Source: Chitinophagaceae bacterium IBVUCB1
GTDB lineage: Bacteria; Bacteroidota; Bacteroidia; Chitinophagales; Chitinophagaceae
NCBI GenBank assembly: GCA_002127285.1
Contig: NFUW01000001.1
Coordinates: 198,057 to 262,056 of the forward strand
Length of the DNA: 64,000 nt
Reading direction: 5' to 3'
Shown here: in pieces, positions 7,818 through 16,011 of the stretch
How the letters are laid out: the number at the start of each line of letters is the position of its first letter
Position numbering within the stretch: position 1 is the first letter of the stretch
Program-made: the position numbers and the translations under genes
The notes under the pieces: model-generated
What the model saw: only the letters and a program-made list of their open reading frames with translations
Database searches by the model: none
What the model was told of the DNA's origin: nothing

Positions 7818-8947
7818 TCCCGGTTCATACTTACCAACTGCCGTGCTACATCACTACCCAATGCAACACCCATACCACCCATGCGGAATGCACCATACAC
7901 TCTTTTTGAAAATGCTTTCACTATGGGTTGTTTTGTTTTACCGAATGCCATAATACCTGCCCAACGTTGAGCTATTTTAAAATCTGTATCTGGCAGTATG
8001 ATGGCTCTTAGTTTGGCTTCAAGGTCTTTTTGTATCAAATCCGTCAATACGAAATCAGTTGTAGTTTCACCTTCAAAGTCAAGGTTTCTGCCACCGCCCA
8101 ATAATACCCTGCCATCCACCTCTCTGAAGTAGTAATAACCCTTATCAAAGTGGAATACGCCCTTCAATTTCAGCCCGTTAATTGGCTCTGTAATCAGTAC
8201 TTGTCCACGACCGGGTACCACGTCTTCATCAGGCAATAGTTGCTTTGTAAACGCATTGGTGCAGATACTTAGTGTATTACATTGCAAGGCAAGTTCCTCA
8301 CCCCTAAGTCCGTCTGCAATAAATACGGTTACACATTTATCTTCTTCTTCAAATCTTGTTACATGCGCACCTGTCTTTATTTCTACCCCATTCATCAATG
8401 CGTAGTCCGTCAGCGCACGTAGCATTTTACCTGTATGCAATTCGCCCTCGCAGGTATTTTCAATCAATGTTTTTATATGTTGCCTGTTAAACCCGAAGCT
8501 GTCAATTTTATCATTGGCTATCTTGAATGCAGGCTGTTTTGTAATGGGCAATAATAATTCATTCACATAATCCATCTTATCAAGCGCAGCTAATTCTGCA
8601 TCGCCTATCAATTCGTAGCTGCCATTGTTTTTGTAACCTATGGTATCATCGCCCAATCTTGTACGCAGCAGTTCCAAGCCTCGCTTGCGCCATTCGTATA
8701 GTTTCAGTATTTCATCTTCGTTTGTGTATTGGCTATCGTCCAGTATTTCGGTAAGGCTGCCCATACAGGCAAAGCCTGCATTGCGGCTGCTGGCTCCTGT
8801 AGGCAGTAGTCCGCGCTCCAATACCAAAACAGACTGCTTGGGGTATTTTTGTTTCAACTCTATGGCTGTACTAAGCCCGACTATACCTGCACCAATCACT
8901 ATATGGTGATAGCTTACAAAACTTTGTTGCTCCCAATAACTTAGCAT
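7814..8947 (-). CDS. FAD-dependent oxidoreductase (DAO family)
   Basis: A 377-residue flavoprotein of the D-amino-acid oxidase / glycine oxidase fold. The N-terminal dinucleotide-binding motif is HHIVIGAGIVGLSTAIEL at about residues 14-31 with an acidic residue at the end of the second strand (LVLERG), followed by the substrate-side motif GASSRNAGFACMGS (about residues 51-64). The C-terminal region contains GGGRN and RMGGMGVALGSDVA, typical of the FAD-ribityl contacts. The substrate is unknown; glycine oxidase or another secondary amine is possible. No partner gene is near. It ends head-on with maf, sharing four bases. Confidence 0.85.
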   Translation of the reverse strand: MLSYWEQQSFVSYHHIVIGAGIVGLSTAIELKQKYPKQSVLVLERGLLPTGASSRNAGFACMGSLTEILDDSQYTNEDEILKLYEWRKRGLELLRTRLGDDTIGYKNNGSYELIGDAELAALDKMDYVNELLLPITKQPAFKIANDKIDSFGFNRQHIKTLIENTCEGELHTGKMLRALTDYALMNGVEIKTGAHVTRFEEEDKCVTVFIADGLRGEELALQCNTLSICTNAFTKQLLPDEDVVPGRGQVLITEPINGLKLKGVFHFDKGYYYFREVDGRVLLGGGRNLDFEGETTTDFVLTDLIQKDLEAKLRAIILPDTDFKIAQRWAGIMAFGKTKQPIVKAFSKRVYGAFRMGGMGVALGSDVARQLVSMNRD

Positions 8948-8992
8948 AGATACAAATGTGCAAATTATTCGCTAATCATGTAAATTGCCGTT

Positions 8993-9499
8993 ATGAAAAG
9001 GTTATTGGCACTGATAGGATTATTACCGATGGCTGCATTTGCGCAAAAAGATACAGCCAACTGCAAAATGGATATTTACGGCTGCTATGTATATGCATTG
9101 AATGCATTGGCAAAAGGCACTAACGGACTGTCGCCGCTTAAAAAGCAAATAGCTGGCAAGGCAAAAGAAATAGTAGTTGCCAAGCAATATTTCACCGTCA
9201 ACCTGCCGAAACAGGCAGACAAAATGCAGTATCGGTACGAAGACATTAATGAGCATATGCCTGAATACTATGCCCAGCAACAAGCAGGAAACGCAGGTAT
9301 TATGTATATGACGGAACTAAGCATCAGCGCAGATACCTGCCATTTGTGGATGATGCCTATTGTGCTGAAAAAAGAAGGGACAGAGGTGGAAATGGATTAT
9401 CCGTCAAAAGGTTGTAAGTTGAACTTTATTGTAAACAAAAACTCTGGCAAGTTGTGTTTTGCCAACACGCATTGCCCACCAGCCGATAAAATAGATTAA
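8993..9499 (+). CDS. Secreted protein of unknown function (member 1 of a pair)
   Basis: A 168-residue protein with a clear signal peptide (MKRLLALIGLLPMAAFAQ, cleaved before Q or K) and so probably periplasmic. I do not recognise a family. Four cysteines after the signal (in NCKMD, YGCYV, DTCHLW, KGCKL) plus two near the end (KLCF, THCPP) could form disulfides. The stop codon is followed immediately by the start of the next gene, whose product has the same layout: signal peptide, a YxxALxxL segment, a central loop, and a [HQ][LF]W[ML]MP motif. The two look like distant tandem duplicates. Confidence 0.75.
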   Translation: MKRLLALIGLLPMAAFAQKDTANCKMDIYGCYVYALNALAKGTNGLSPLKKQIAGKAKEIVVAKQYFTVNLPKQADKMQYRYEDINEHMPEYYAQQQAGNAGIMYMTELSISADTCHLWMMPIVLKKEGTEVEMDYPSKGCKLNFIVNKNSGKLCFANTHCPPADKID

Positions 9500-9985
9500 T
9501 TGCTACGCATACTCCTGATATTTTTATGTTTCCCGCTGCTGCTGCAAGCGCAGGCTGCTAAAGACCATGAAATATGGCGTGAAAAAGATTTGTATGTACA
9601 TGCCCTGAAACTGATAACGGAAAACAAGGGAAAAGTAAATGACACATGCCGAAACCTGTTACCTGCAAACACTAAGGATATTTACATCATCAAGGCGGCA
9701 CATATCGCATCCTTGCCCGATACACTGAACGGTTATCGCATACACTATATAGATGCAGATAGCAATATCAAGCTACTATACCATCTGCAAAAAGAAAAGA
9801 ATGTGCCCATCTTCTACCTTGGTAAGTGGCACAATTTTACAGAACTATACCAGTTTTGGCTGATGCCCGTTCAAATGAAAAAAAAGAAAGTATGGTATGC
9901 CCCCGAAGCATTCAAATTTCATTACTATTTCAGACACGACCTGTCTCGTTTCGAGTTTACGCGCTCCGAATGTGTAAGCTGGTAG
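9500..9985 (+). CDS. Secreted protein of unknown function (member 2 of a pair)
   Basis: A 161-residue protein beginning at a TTG directly after the previous stop codon; the signal peptide MLRILLIFLCFPLLLQAQA supports that start, since no ATG is available before it. The mature part has VHALKLITENKG, a central DTLNGYRIHYIDAD segment and QFWLMPVQMKKK, each matching a position in the preceding gene product. It retains only two cysteines (DTCRN and SECVSW). Function unknown; probably periplasmic and expressed in one unit with its neighbour. Confidence 0.72.
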   Translation: MLRILLIFLCFPLLLQAQAAKDHEIWREKDLYVHALKLITENKGKVNDTCRNLLPANTKDIYIIKAAHIASLPDTLNGYRIHYIDADSNIKLLYHLQKEKNVPIFYLGKWHNFTELYQFWLMPVQMKKKKVWYAPEAFKFHYYFRHDLSRFEFTRSECVSW

Positions 9986-10024
9986 CCCCTTTCAGGCTTA
10001 TTTCCCATTCAGTAGGCGTTTTCG

Positions 10025-10032
10025 TACTTTTG
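10025..10032 (+). promoter_or_regulatory. Promoter -7 box TACTTTTG for leuS
   Basis: Matches TAnnTTTG and lies 23 bases upstream of the leuS ATG. A weak -33 (TTTC, 10001-10004) is 20 bases upstream. Confidence 0.6.
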
Positions 10033-10037
10033 GCATC

Positions 10038-10049
10038 CCTTAATTAAGG
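10038..10049. promoter_or_regulatory. 12-base palindrome CCTTAATTAAGG in the leuS leader
   Basis: A perfect palindrome five bases downstream of the -7 box, so it covers the expected transcription start. It could be an operator, or chance in AT-rich DNA. It ends six bases before the ATG. Confidence 0.35.
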
Positions 10050-10055
10050 CATAGC

Positions 10056-12836
10056 ATGGAATACGCGTTCAATACCATAGAAAAAAAGTGGAAGCAGTAC
10101 TGGAAAGACAATCATGTATATCGGGTTAGTAATGACAGCACTAAGCCCAAATACTATATACTCGATATGTTTCCCTACCCTAGTGGCGCAGGGCTGCATG
10201 TAGGGCATCCGTTGGGCTATATAGCTTCGGATATTTATGCACGCTACAAACGGATGAAAGGCTTTAACGTGCTGCACCCTATGGGCTTTGACGCATTCGG
10301 GCTGCCTGCCGAGCAGTACGCTTTAGAAACAGGTCAACACCCCGCAGTTACTACAGAAAAAAATATTGCACGTTATAAAGAACAATTAGACAATATCGGT
10401 TTTTGCTACGATTGGGAACGTGAAGTACGCACCAGTGATGCAGGTTATTACAAATGGACGCAGTGGATATTCCTGCAATTATTCCATAGTTGGTACGATA
10501 GAAAACAACAAAAAGCACGCCCCATCAAAGATCTGATTAGCATTTTTGATAAAGAGGGTAATAATAATAATCCATGTCCTGATGATGAGAAGCTGAGCTT
10601 TGACAGCAAAGCATGGGCAGCCATGAGCGAGAAAGACAAGCGTGATACGCTGATGAAATACAGGCTAGCATTTCAGGGATATGCTGAGGTATGGTGGTGC
10701 GAGGCATTGGGTACTGTATTGGCAAATGACGAGGTGGTGAATGGTGTATCGGAGCGAGGCGGACACCCCGTTATCCGCAAGCAAATGCGCCAATGGTTTT
10801 TGCGCATTACGGAATATGCAGATCGCTTGCTAAGCAGCCTCGACACACTGGAATGGAGCGATGCGATGAAAGAAATGCAGCGCAACTGGATTGGTAAAAG
10901 TAATGGTGCGGAAGTGCGCTTTGATGTGCAGGGTTTTGCAGATAAACACATCACGGTTTTCACTACCCGCCCTGATACTATTTTCGGGGTTGATTTTATG
11001 GTGCTTGCGCCGGAGCATGAACTGGTGGATGTAATAAGTACCGAAGCACAGAAAGAAGCTATTGCCGAATACAAAAAATATGTGCAAAGCCGTAGCGAGC
11101 GTGAGCGTATGGCAGAGGTAAAGCAGGTTACAGGTTGCTTTACGGGTGCGTATGTTACCCACCCCTTTACACGCAAGCAAGTGCCGATATGGATTTCGGA
11201 ATATGTGCTGGCAGGTTATGGCACGGGCGCCATCATGGCTGTACCGAGTGGCGATGAGCGCGACCACGCATTTGCCAAACACTTCAACATACCCATTACC
11301 AATATCTTCGGCAGCAATTATCATGGCGATTTTGCCTATACTGAAAAATCGGGCACACTGGAAAACAGCGGCTTCCTGAGTGGTATTGATTTATCTAAAG
11401 CAATAGATGTAGCCATACGTGCCATTGTAGATGCAGGCATCGGCAAAGCGAAAGTGAATTATAAAATGCGCGATGCAGGTTTCAGCCGCCAGCGATATTG
11501 GGGTGAGCCATTCCCCATTGTGTATGTAAACGGCATACCTTATGCAACTGATGAAATTGACAATAATGGGGCAATACCAGTAGAACTACCCATGGTAGAA
11601 AACTACAAGCCCGGCCCTGAAGGTGAAGGTCCGCTTGCGAACGTAACAGAATGGGTAACTACCGATAAAGGCAAACGCGAAACCAATACCATGCCTGGCT
11701 ACGCTGGTAGTAGCTGGTATTTTTTGCGGTATATGGACCCGATGAATGATACCGAATTTGCAAGCCGAAAAGCTACCGACTATTGGCGAGAAGTTGACTT
11801 GTATATTGGTGGCACAGAACACGCCGTAGGGCATTTACTATATAGCCGACTATGGACAAAAGTATTGCACGACTTAGGGCATATTGGCTTTGAAGAACCA
11901 TTTAAGAAATTGGTGAATCAGGGTATGATACAGGGTAGTTCGAGGTTTGTATATCGTGTACAGGGTTCAAAGCAATTCGTGTCTGCTGGTTTAAAAAGTT
12001 CGTACCAAACAAATGCTATGAACGTGGATGTGAACATTGTAAATGGCACTGAACTGGATATTGAAGCATTCAAAAAATGGCGACCTGAATATGCGGATGC
12101 TGAATTTATACTTGAAGATGGCAAATACATTTGCGGTGCTGAAGTAGAAAAAATGTCAAAGTCGAAATACAATGTCGTGAACCCCGATGATATTGTTGAT
12201 GATTTTGGTGCAGATACATTCCGTATGTACGAGATGTTTCTGGGACCAATAGATGTAAGCAAACCCTGGGAGCAGAAAGGCATTGAGGGTGTACACCGCT
12301 TCATTAAAAAAATGTGGCGTTTGTATGCTGATGAACAGGCAGGATGGATTGTAACCGACGAAACAGCAACGGATGCTGAACTGAAAACACTGCACAAGAC
12401 CATCAAGAAAATAGGCGAAGACATAGAACGCTTTTCGTTCAATACTGCCGTTAGCCAGTTTATGATATGTGTAAACGAACTGACTGCTGCTAACTGCCAT
12501 AAAAAAGCCATATTAGAGCCATTGGCTGTATTGATAACGCCATTTGCACCGCATTTGGCAGAGGAGCTTTGGCAAAACTGCTTAGGCAATACTACAACGG
12601 TATTAGATGCGCCATTCCCTGCTTATGAAGAGAAATACACTGTTGATAATAGTAAGATGTACCCTGTAGCAGTGAATGGTAAAACCCGTGCTGAAATGGA
12701 GTTTGCACTGGATGCTGAACAGCGTGCAATTGAAGCTGCAGTATTGGCAGATGCTGCCATACAAAAATGGATGGAAGGCAAACCCGTTAAGAAGTTTATA
12801 TATGTAAAGGGTAAGATGATAAATGTGGTTGTGTAA
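10056..12836 (+). CDS. leuS: Leucyl-tRNA synthetase
   Basis: Charges tRNA-Leu with leucine. At 926 residues it is slightly longer than the roughly 860 of E. coli, as usual for this phylum. The class I HIGH motif is in PYPSGAGLHVGHPLGY (about residues 41-56), the editing (CP1) domain contains TTRPDTIFGVDF (about 306-317) and the conserved GTGAIMAVPSGDERD, and the KMSKS loop is EKMSKSKYN at about residue 698. An extra segment of about 60 residues before KMSKS (starting at SSRFVYRV) is also known in Bacteroidota relatives. It stands alone between the secreted pair and the SCO gene. Confidence 0.97.
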   Translation: MEYAFNTIEKKWKQYWKDNHVYRVSNDSTKPKYYILDMFPYPSGAGLHVGHPLGYIASDIYARYKRMKGFNVLHPMGFDAFGLPAEQYALETGQHPAVTTEKNIARYKEQLDNIGFCYDWEREVRTSDAGYYKWTQWIFLQLFHSWYDRKQQKARPIKDLISIFDKEGNNNNPCPDDEKLSFDSKAWAAMSEKDKRDTLMKYRLAFQGYAEVWWCEALGTVLANDEVVNGVSERGGHPVIRKQMRQWFLRITEYADRLLSSLDTLEWSDAMKEMQRNWIGKSNGAEVRFDVQGFADKHITVFTTRPDTIFGVDFMVLAPEHELVDVISTEAQKEAIAEYKKYVQSRSERERMAEVKQVTGCFTGAYVTHPFTRKQVPIWISEYVLAGYGTGAIMAVPSGDERDHAFAKHFNIPITNIFGSNYHGDFAYTEKSGTLENSGFLSGIDLSKAIDVAIRAIVDAGIGKAKVNYKMRDAGFSRQRYWGEPFPIVYVNGIPYATDEIDNNGAIPVELPMVENYKPGPEGEGPLANVTEWVTTDKGKRETNTMPGYAGSSWYFLRYMDPMNDTEFASRKATDYWREVDLYIGGTEHAVGHLLYSRLWTKVLHDLGHIGFEEPFKKLVNQGMIQGSSRFVYRVQGSKQFVSAGLKSSYQTNAMNVDVNIVNGTELDIEAFKKWRPEYADAEFILEDGKYICGAEVEKMSKSKYNVVNPDDIVDDFGADTFRMYEMFLGPIDVSKPWEQKGIEGVHRFIKKMWRLYADEQAGWIVTDETATDAELKTLHKTIKKIGEDIERFSFNTAVSQFMICVNELTAANCHKKAILEPLAVLITPFAPHLAEELWQNCLGNTTTVLDAPFPAYEEKYTVDNSKMYPVAVNGKTRAEMEFALDAEQRAIEAAVLADAAIQKWMEGKPVKKFIYVKGKMINVVV

Positions 12837-12898
12837 TTGAATTGTATGTTTTCAAAACTATTCAGCTAATTAACTACTCAACTAATCTGCCAACCCCC

Positions 12899-12906
12899 TA
12901 ACTTTG
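12899..12906 (+). promoter_or_regulatory. Promoter -7 box TAACTTTG for the SCO gene
   Basis: Exact TAnnTTTG match, followed seven bases later by the ATG at 12914, so a near-leaderless transcript is expected. It is the same octamer found before ytxJ and sodA. Confidence 0.65.
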
Positions 12907-12913
12907 CACCGCT

Positions 12914-13543
12914 ATGAGTAAAAGGACTACAACCATCATACTGGTTTCGTTTTTTATTGTTTTCTCTGCCGTGTTTATGACGTACTTCTACCGTGTAACA
13001 CGCGAGGCTCCTAAAAAGCTGAATATACTTGGCAACCCCGGCCATAAAGTGAGCGGCTTTTCATTTACCAATCAGGACGGGCAAACAGTAACACTTGCTG
13101 ATGTAGATAATAAAATCCGTGTAGTCAATTATTTCTTTACTACCTGCAAAGGCATCTGCCCTCGCATGAATGAGAATATGACTAAAGTATATCACGCATA
13201 TCGCGGCAATAACGATGTACTAATCCTATCGCATACAGTTGACCCGAAGAAAGATACAGTTGGCGCTTTGAAAGCGTACAGCCTGCGCTTTGATGCAGAC
13301 CCTAAACAATGGATATTCCTTACAGGCGATAAAAAAGCATTGTACGAGATGGCGCGTGAAGAATACCTTGTTACTGCCGTTGACGATACAGCTACCGTAA
13401 ATATTGAGGCAGACTTCATCCACTCTGAACGCTTTATACTGGTTGACAAAGGCGGGCGAATACGTGGGCAATACGATGGACTGAATAACGGCGAAGTGAA
13501 CCAATTAATTGGTGACATCAAAGAATTGCTGAAAGAAAAATAG
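12914..13543 (+). CDS. SCO1/SenC family copper chaperone
   Basis: A 209-residue protein anchored by one N-terminal membrane helix (about residues 8-27), with a periplasmic thioredoxin-like domain. SCO proteins deliver copper to the CuA site of cytochrome c oxidase or act as thiol reductants. The copper-binding CxxxC is TCKGICP (Cys78 and Cys82), and the third ligand is the histidine in ADFIHSERF near residue 159. SHTVDPKKDT after the second strand is also typical. No cytochrome oxidase genes are in the window, so the partner is not visible. It converges with chrA, two bases away. Confidence 0.92.
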   Translation: MSKRTTTIILVSFFIVFSAVFMTYFYRVTREAPKKLNILGNPGHKVSGFSFTNQDGQTVTLADVDNKIRVVNYFFTTCKGICPRMNENMTKVYHAYRGNNDVLILSHTVDPKKDTVGALKAYSLRFDADPKQWIFLTGDKKALYEMAREEYLVTAVDDTATVNIEADFIHSERFILVDKGGRIRGQYDGLNNGEVNQLIGDIKELLKEK

Positions 13544-13545
13544 CC

Positions 13546-14757
13546 TTACACATTCATAGCAAGCCCCAATAGCAACCAACCCACCACCACATAAGGTGAT
13601 GGTATTTTGGTGAAATTCAGGATAGCGAAAGTTATCACCGCTACTACTACATTCGTCCATTCAAACGTCATTGTTTGAAATAGCACAATACCAGATGCCC
13701 AGATGATACCTACAATAGCAGCATTAATACCTTCCAACGCGCGGAAAATGATAACGTGCTGTTTCAAATGCTGATAAACAGGGTATAAAAACAATAACAA
13801 CAATGTGCTGGGCAAGAAAACGGCTATTGTAGCAACAAGGCTACCAGCCAACTGCCACATGGGGCCATAACTGCTCATTACCATACCACCCGTAAAAGCA
13901 CATATAGAAAATACTGGGCCCGGCACAGCCTGCACTAATCCGTAACCTGTCAATAGATTTTCTCCTGATATCATCGGTACATCCCCAATAGCTTGCGGGC
14001 GATTTACAAACTGATACAGCATCATGGGCAGTAAGGCTTGCCCACCTCCAAATACAAAAGAACCGAAACGATAAAAGTTTTCAAAGAGATTGAAGAACCT
14101 GCCATACTCCCAATTACCAATACGCGATAGCTGACTCAATATACCTGCAATAATGAAGATGGCGAAAAATATCCAGAGGCTCATCCACTTGATGGGCTTG
14201 GGCTTTTCGTATTTAACAGGTATGCGCTTGTTGCTGAAATTGCTGATAGTACCCGACACCAGCAGCAATGCAGGAAATACCCAAGGTGTGGGTATAATAA
14301 TGGTAACTATCATACAGCCCGTCATGATAGCCCATGTAGCTACATGCCGCACACTTGTTTTCATCATACGTACTGCCGCAAAAGCAATGAAGCCAACCGA
14401 CATGGGCTGCACGTATTTGAAGAGGTTGGTTTGCACATCTTTTACATCAAAATAATATATCAGAAAAGAGAATGCAGACATGATAACGGTAGCAGGGAAT
14501 ATCCACAACAAGAGCGTTACGATAGCCAAAGGCACTCCGCCCCGCTTGTAGCCTATCAGCATCACTGTTTGGGTAGAAGAAGGGCCCGGCAGCATCTGGC
14601 AAAAAGAGTTGTATTCCGCTATCTCTGCCTCTGTAACATCGTGCCTTTTATTGGCAAATGTTTTTACCATCATACCCAAATGCCCCAGCGGCCCGCCAAA
14701 GGCTGTAAACGCGTACAAGAGTACGGTTTTCAAAAACGGTATGTGACGCAAAAACAT
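13546..14757 (-). CDS. chrA: Chromate ion transporter (CHR family), two-domain
   Basis: A 403-residue inner-membrane protein with two homologous CHR halves, the long-chain form of ChrA. Each half has the family signature: AFGGPLGHLGMMVKTF near residue 18 and VFGGGQALLPMMLYQF near residue 236, with the associated LPGPSSTQ and AVPGPVFS motifs further on. About ten hydrophobic helices are present. ChrA proteins export chromate, possibly in exchange for sulfate or protons; the true substrate here is not proven. No chrB-type regulator is adjacent. The gene diverges from the small membrane protein gene at 14872. Confidence 0.9.
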   Translation of the reverse strand: MFLRHIPFLKTVLLYAFTAFGGPLGHLGMMVKTFANKRHDVTEAEIAEYNSFCQMLPGPSSTQTVMLIGYKRGGVPLAIVTLLLWIFPATVIMSAFSFLIYYFDVKDVQTNLFKYVQPMSVGFIAFAAVRMMKTSVRHVATWAIMTGCMIVTIIIPTPWVFPALLLVSGTISNFSNKRIPVKYEKPKPIKWMSLWIFFAIFIIAGILSQLSRIGNWEYGRFFNLFENFYRFGSFVFGGGQALLPMMLYQFVNRPQAIGDVPMISGENLLTGYGLVQAVPGPVFSICAFTGGMVMSSYGPMWQLAGSLVATIAVFLPSTLLLLFLYPVYQHLKQHVIIFRALEGINAAIVGIIWASGIVLFQTMTFEWTNVVVAVITFAILNFTKIPSPYVVVGWLLLGLAMNV

Positions 14758-14871
14758 AAGCTGTACGCGGTAATCGGTAGCGAAAATTACTCACAAAAAC
14801 GGGAATTGCATACTGTAGTATTTCCAATCAGGATTTTGTATCTTGCAGCCCTAATCACATTTTTTCAGGAT

Positions 14872-15018
14872 ATGAAATCTTTAATATTAGGCGCTTTTTA
14901 CGATTCTTTCCAATACACAATCGGCAATATATTGGTTTATACATTCATCATACTCATGACGATTGAACTGATATATGTAATGGCGAAATATCTGGGCGGC
15001 GAGAAAAAGAATAAATAA
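14872..15018 (+). CDS. Small membrane protein of unknown function (48 residues)
   Basis: A 48-residue ORF starting at ATG 14872 and ending one base before pdxH. It has one strong hydrophobic stretch (IGNILVYTFIILMTIELIYVM, about residues 17-37) followed by a basic tail (GGEKKNK), so an inner-membrane single-span protein with the tail in the cytosol is likely. The one-base spacing to pdxH implies co-transcription. I do not recognise the family. It fills an otherwise empty 260-base stretch between divergent genes, which together with its good hydrophobic pattern argues it is real. Confidence 0.6.
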   Translation: MKSLILGAFYDSFQYTIGNILVYTFIILMTIELIYVMAKYLGGEKKNK

Positions 15019-15019
15019 T

Positions 15020-15670
15020 TTGTCCCATTCGGGTAAACATATTGCAGCAATCAGAAAGGATTATCAGCTTGCGGTACTTGATGAACAAGTAGCAGGTGAT
15101 AATCCTTTCTCTTTTTTTCACAAATGGTTTGATGATGCACATAAGGCAGATGCAGAAGAAGTAAATGCCATGACACTGGCAACCGTAAATGCTGCCGGAA
15201 AGCCTCATGCCCGCATTGTACTGCTGAAGGGGTTAGACGAAAAGGGGTTCGTATTCTTTACCAATTACAATAGCGAAAAAGGAAGAGACATATCAGAAAA
15301 CCCACATGTATCATTGGTTTTTTTCTGGAAAGAACTGGAGCGACAAGTGTGTATAGAAGGCATGGCCGAAAAAGTAAGCGAAGCAGAAAGTGATGAGTAC
15401 TTTATGAGCCGACCTGCCGGCAGTCGCCTTGGCGCATGGTCCTCTCCTCAAAGCACTATAATAGCAGACAGAAGTATATTAGAAGAAAACTATACCCGTT
15501 ACGCATCACAATATGGTGATGATATACCCCGCCCGCAACACTGGGGCGGCTACCGTGTAATACCTACAACCATTGAATTTTGGCAAGGGCGAAGCAGCCG
15601 TATGCACGACCGCATACAATTCACCCGAAGCAGCAACGGTAATTGGCTGAAAAACCGCCTTGCTCCTTAA
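15020..15670 (+). CDS. pdxH: Pyridoxamine 5'-phosphate oxidase
   Basis: FMN enzyme that oxidises pyridoxamine or pyridoxine 5'-phosphate to pyridoxal 5'-phosphate. The 216-residue protein has typical length and motifs: an N-terminal IRKDYQL, FMN-binding PHARIVLLKGLDEKGFVFFTNY (split here as PHARIVLLKG and FVFFTNY, about residues 56-79), the SRLGAWSSPQS loop, and the C-terminal WGGYRVIPTTIEFWQGR...RLAP. The start is a TTG one base after the preceding stop codon; the encoded N terminus aligns with what is usual for the family, and there is no ATG nearby. Confidence 0.94.
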   Translation: MSHSGKHIAAIRKDYQLAVLDEQVAGDNPFSFFHKWFDDAHKADAEEVNAMTLATVNAAGKPHARIVLLKGLDEKGFVFFTNYNSEKGRDISENPHVSLVFFWKELERQVCIEGMAEKVSEAESDEYFMSRPAGSRLGAWSSPQSTIIADRSILEENYTRYASQYGDDIPRPQHWGGYRVIPTTIEFWQGRSSRMHDRIQFTRSSNGNWLKNRLAP

Positions 15671-16011
15671 TCTTCATATCCTTAACAGCACAATAACGCT
15701 GTAGTATTTTAGCTTGTTTTATTTTTGTTTCAGACGCACGAAAGCGACTGTGGACAAGTTGTTAATAACCTGTTGATAAGTTATCCACAATTGTTTATAA
15801 TGCACTAATAACAAAGTATTTTGCACTATTATATAATATAATAAAGATGTAAACCCGTGCTGAAATATGCATCAAACAACGCTTTTGCAATAATAGTGCC
15901 TTATACACAACTTACATATACCGTGTGGAGAGAGCAATCTGTTGATTGTTTAGTAAAATCTTCTGCTGCGCCCGAAAAAGCATCACAACACCCATTTAAA
16001 TTCATACATAT
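15671..16011. other. Intergenic region with DnaA-box cluster; candidate oriC or DnaA-controlled site
   Basis: This 341-base gap has no convincing gene. It holds TGTGGACAA (15749-15757, one mismatch to a DnaA box on the minus strand), TGTTGATAA (15771-15779, one mismatch, minus strand), a perfect TTATCCACA (15781-15789, plus strand) and TTATACACA (15901-15909, matching TTWTNCACA). The second and third form an inverted pair one base apart. An AT-rich stretch (about 15806-15846) follows directly and could be an unwinding element. Genes on both sides point the same way, so strand bias does not confirm an origin. Confidence 0.45.

Noticed and set aside
11918-12589. Minus-strand frame of 223 codons opposite leuS
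   Set aside because: Serine-rich shadow of the leuS reading frame; no start signal and no domain.
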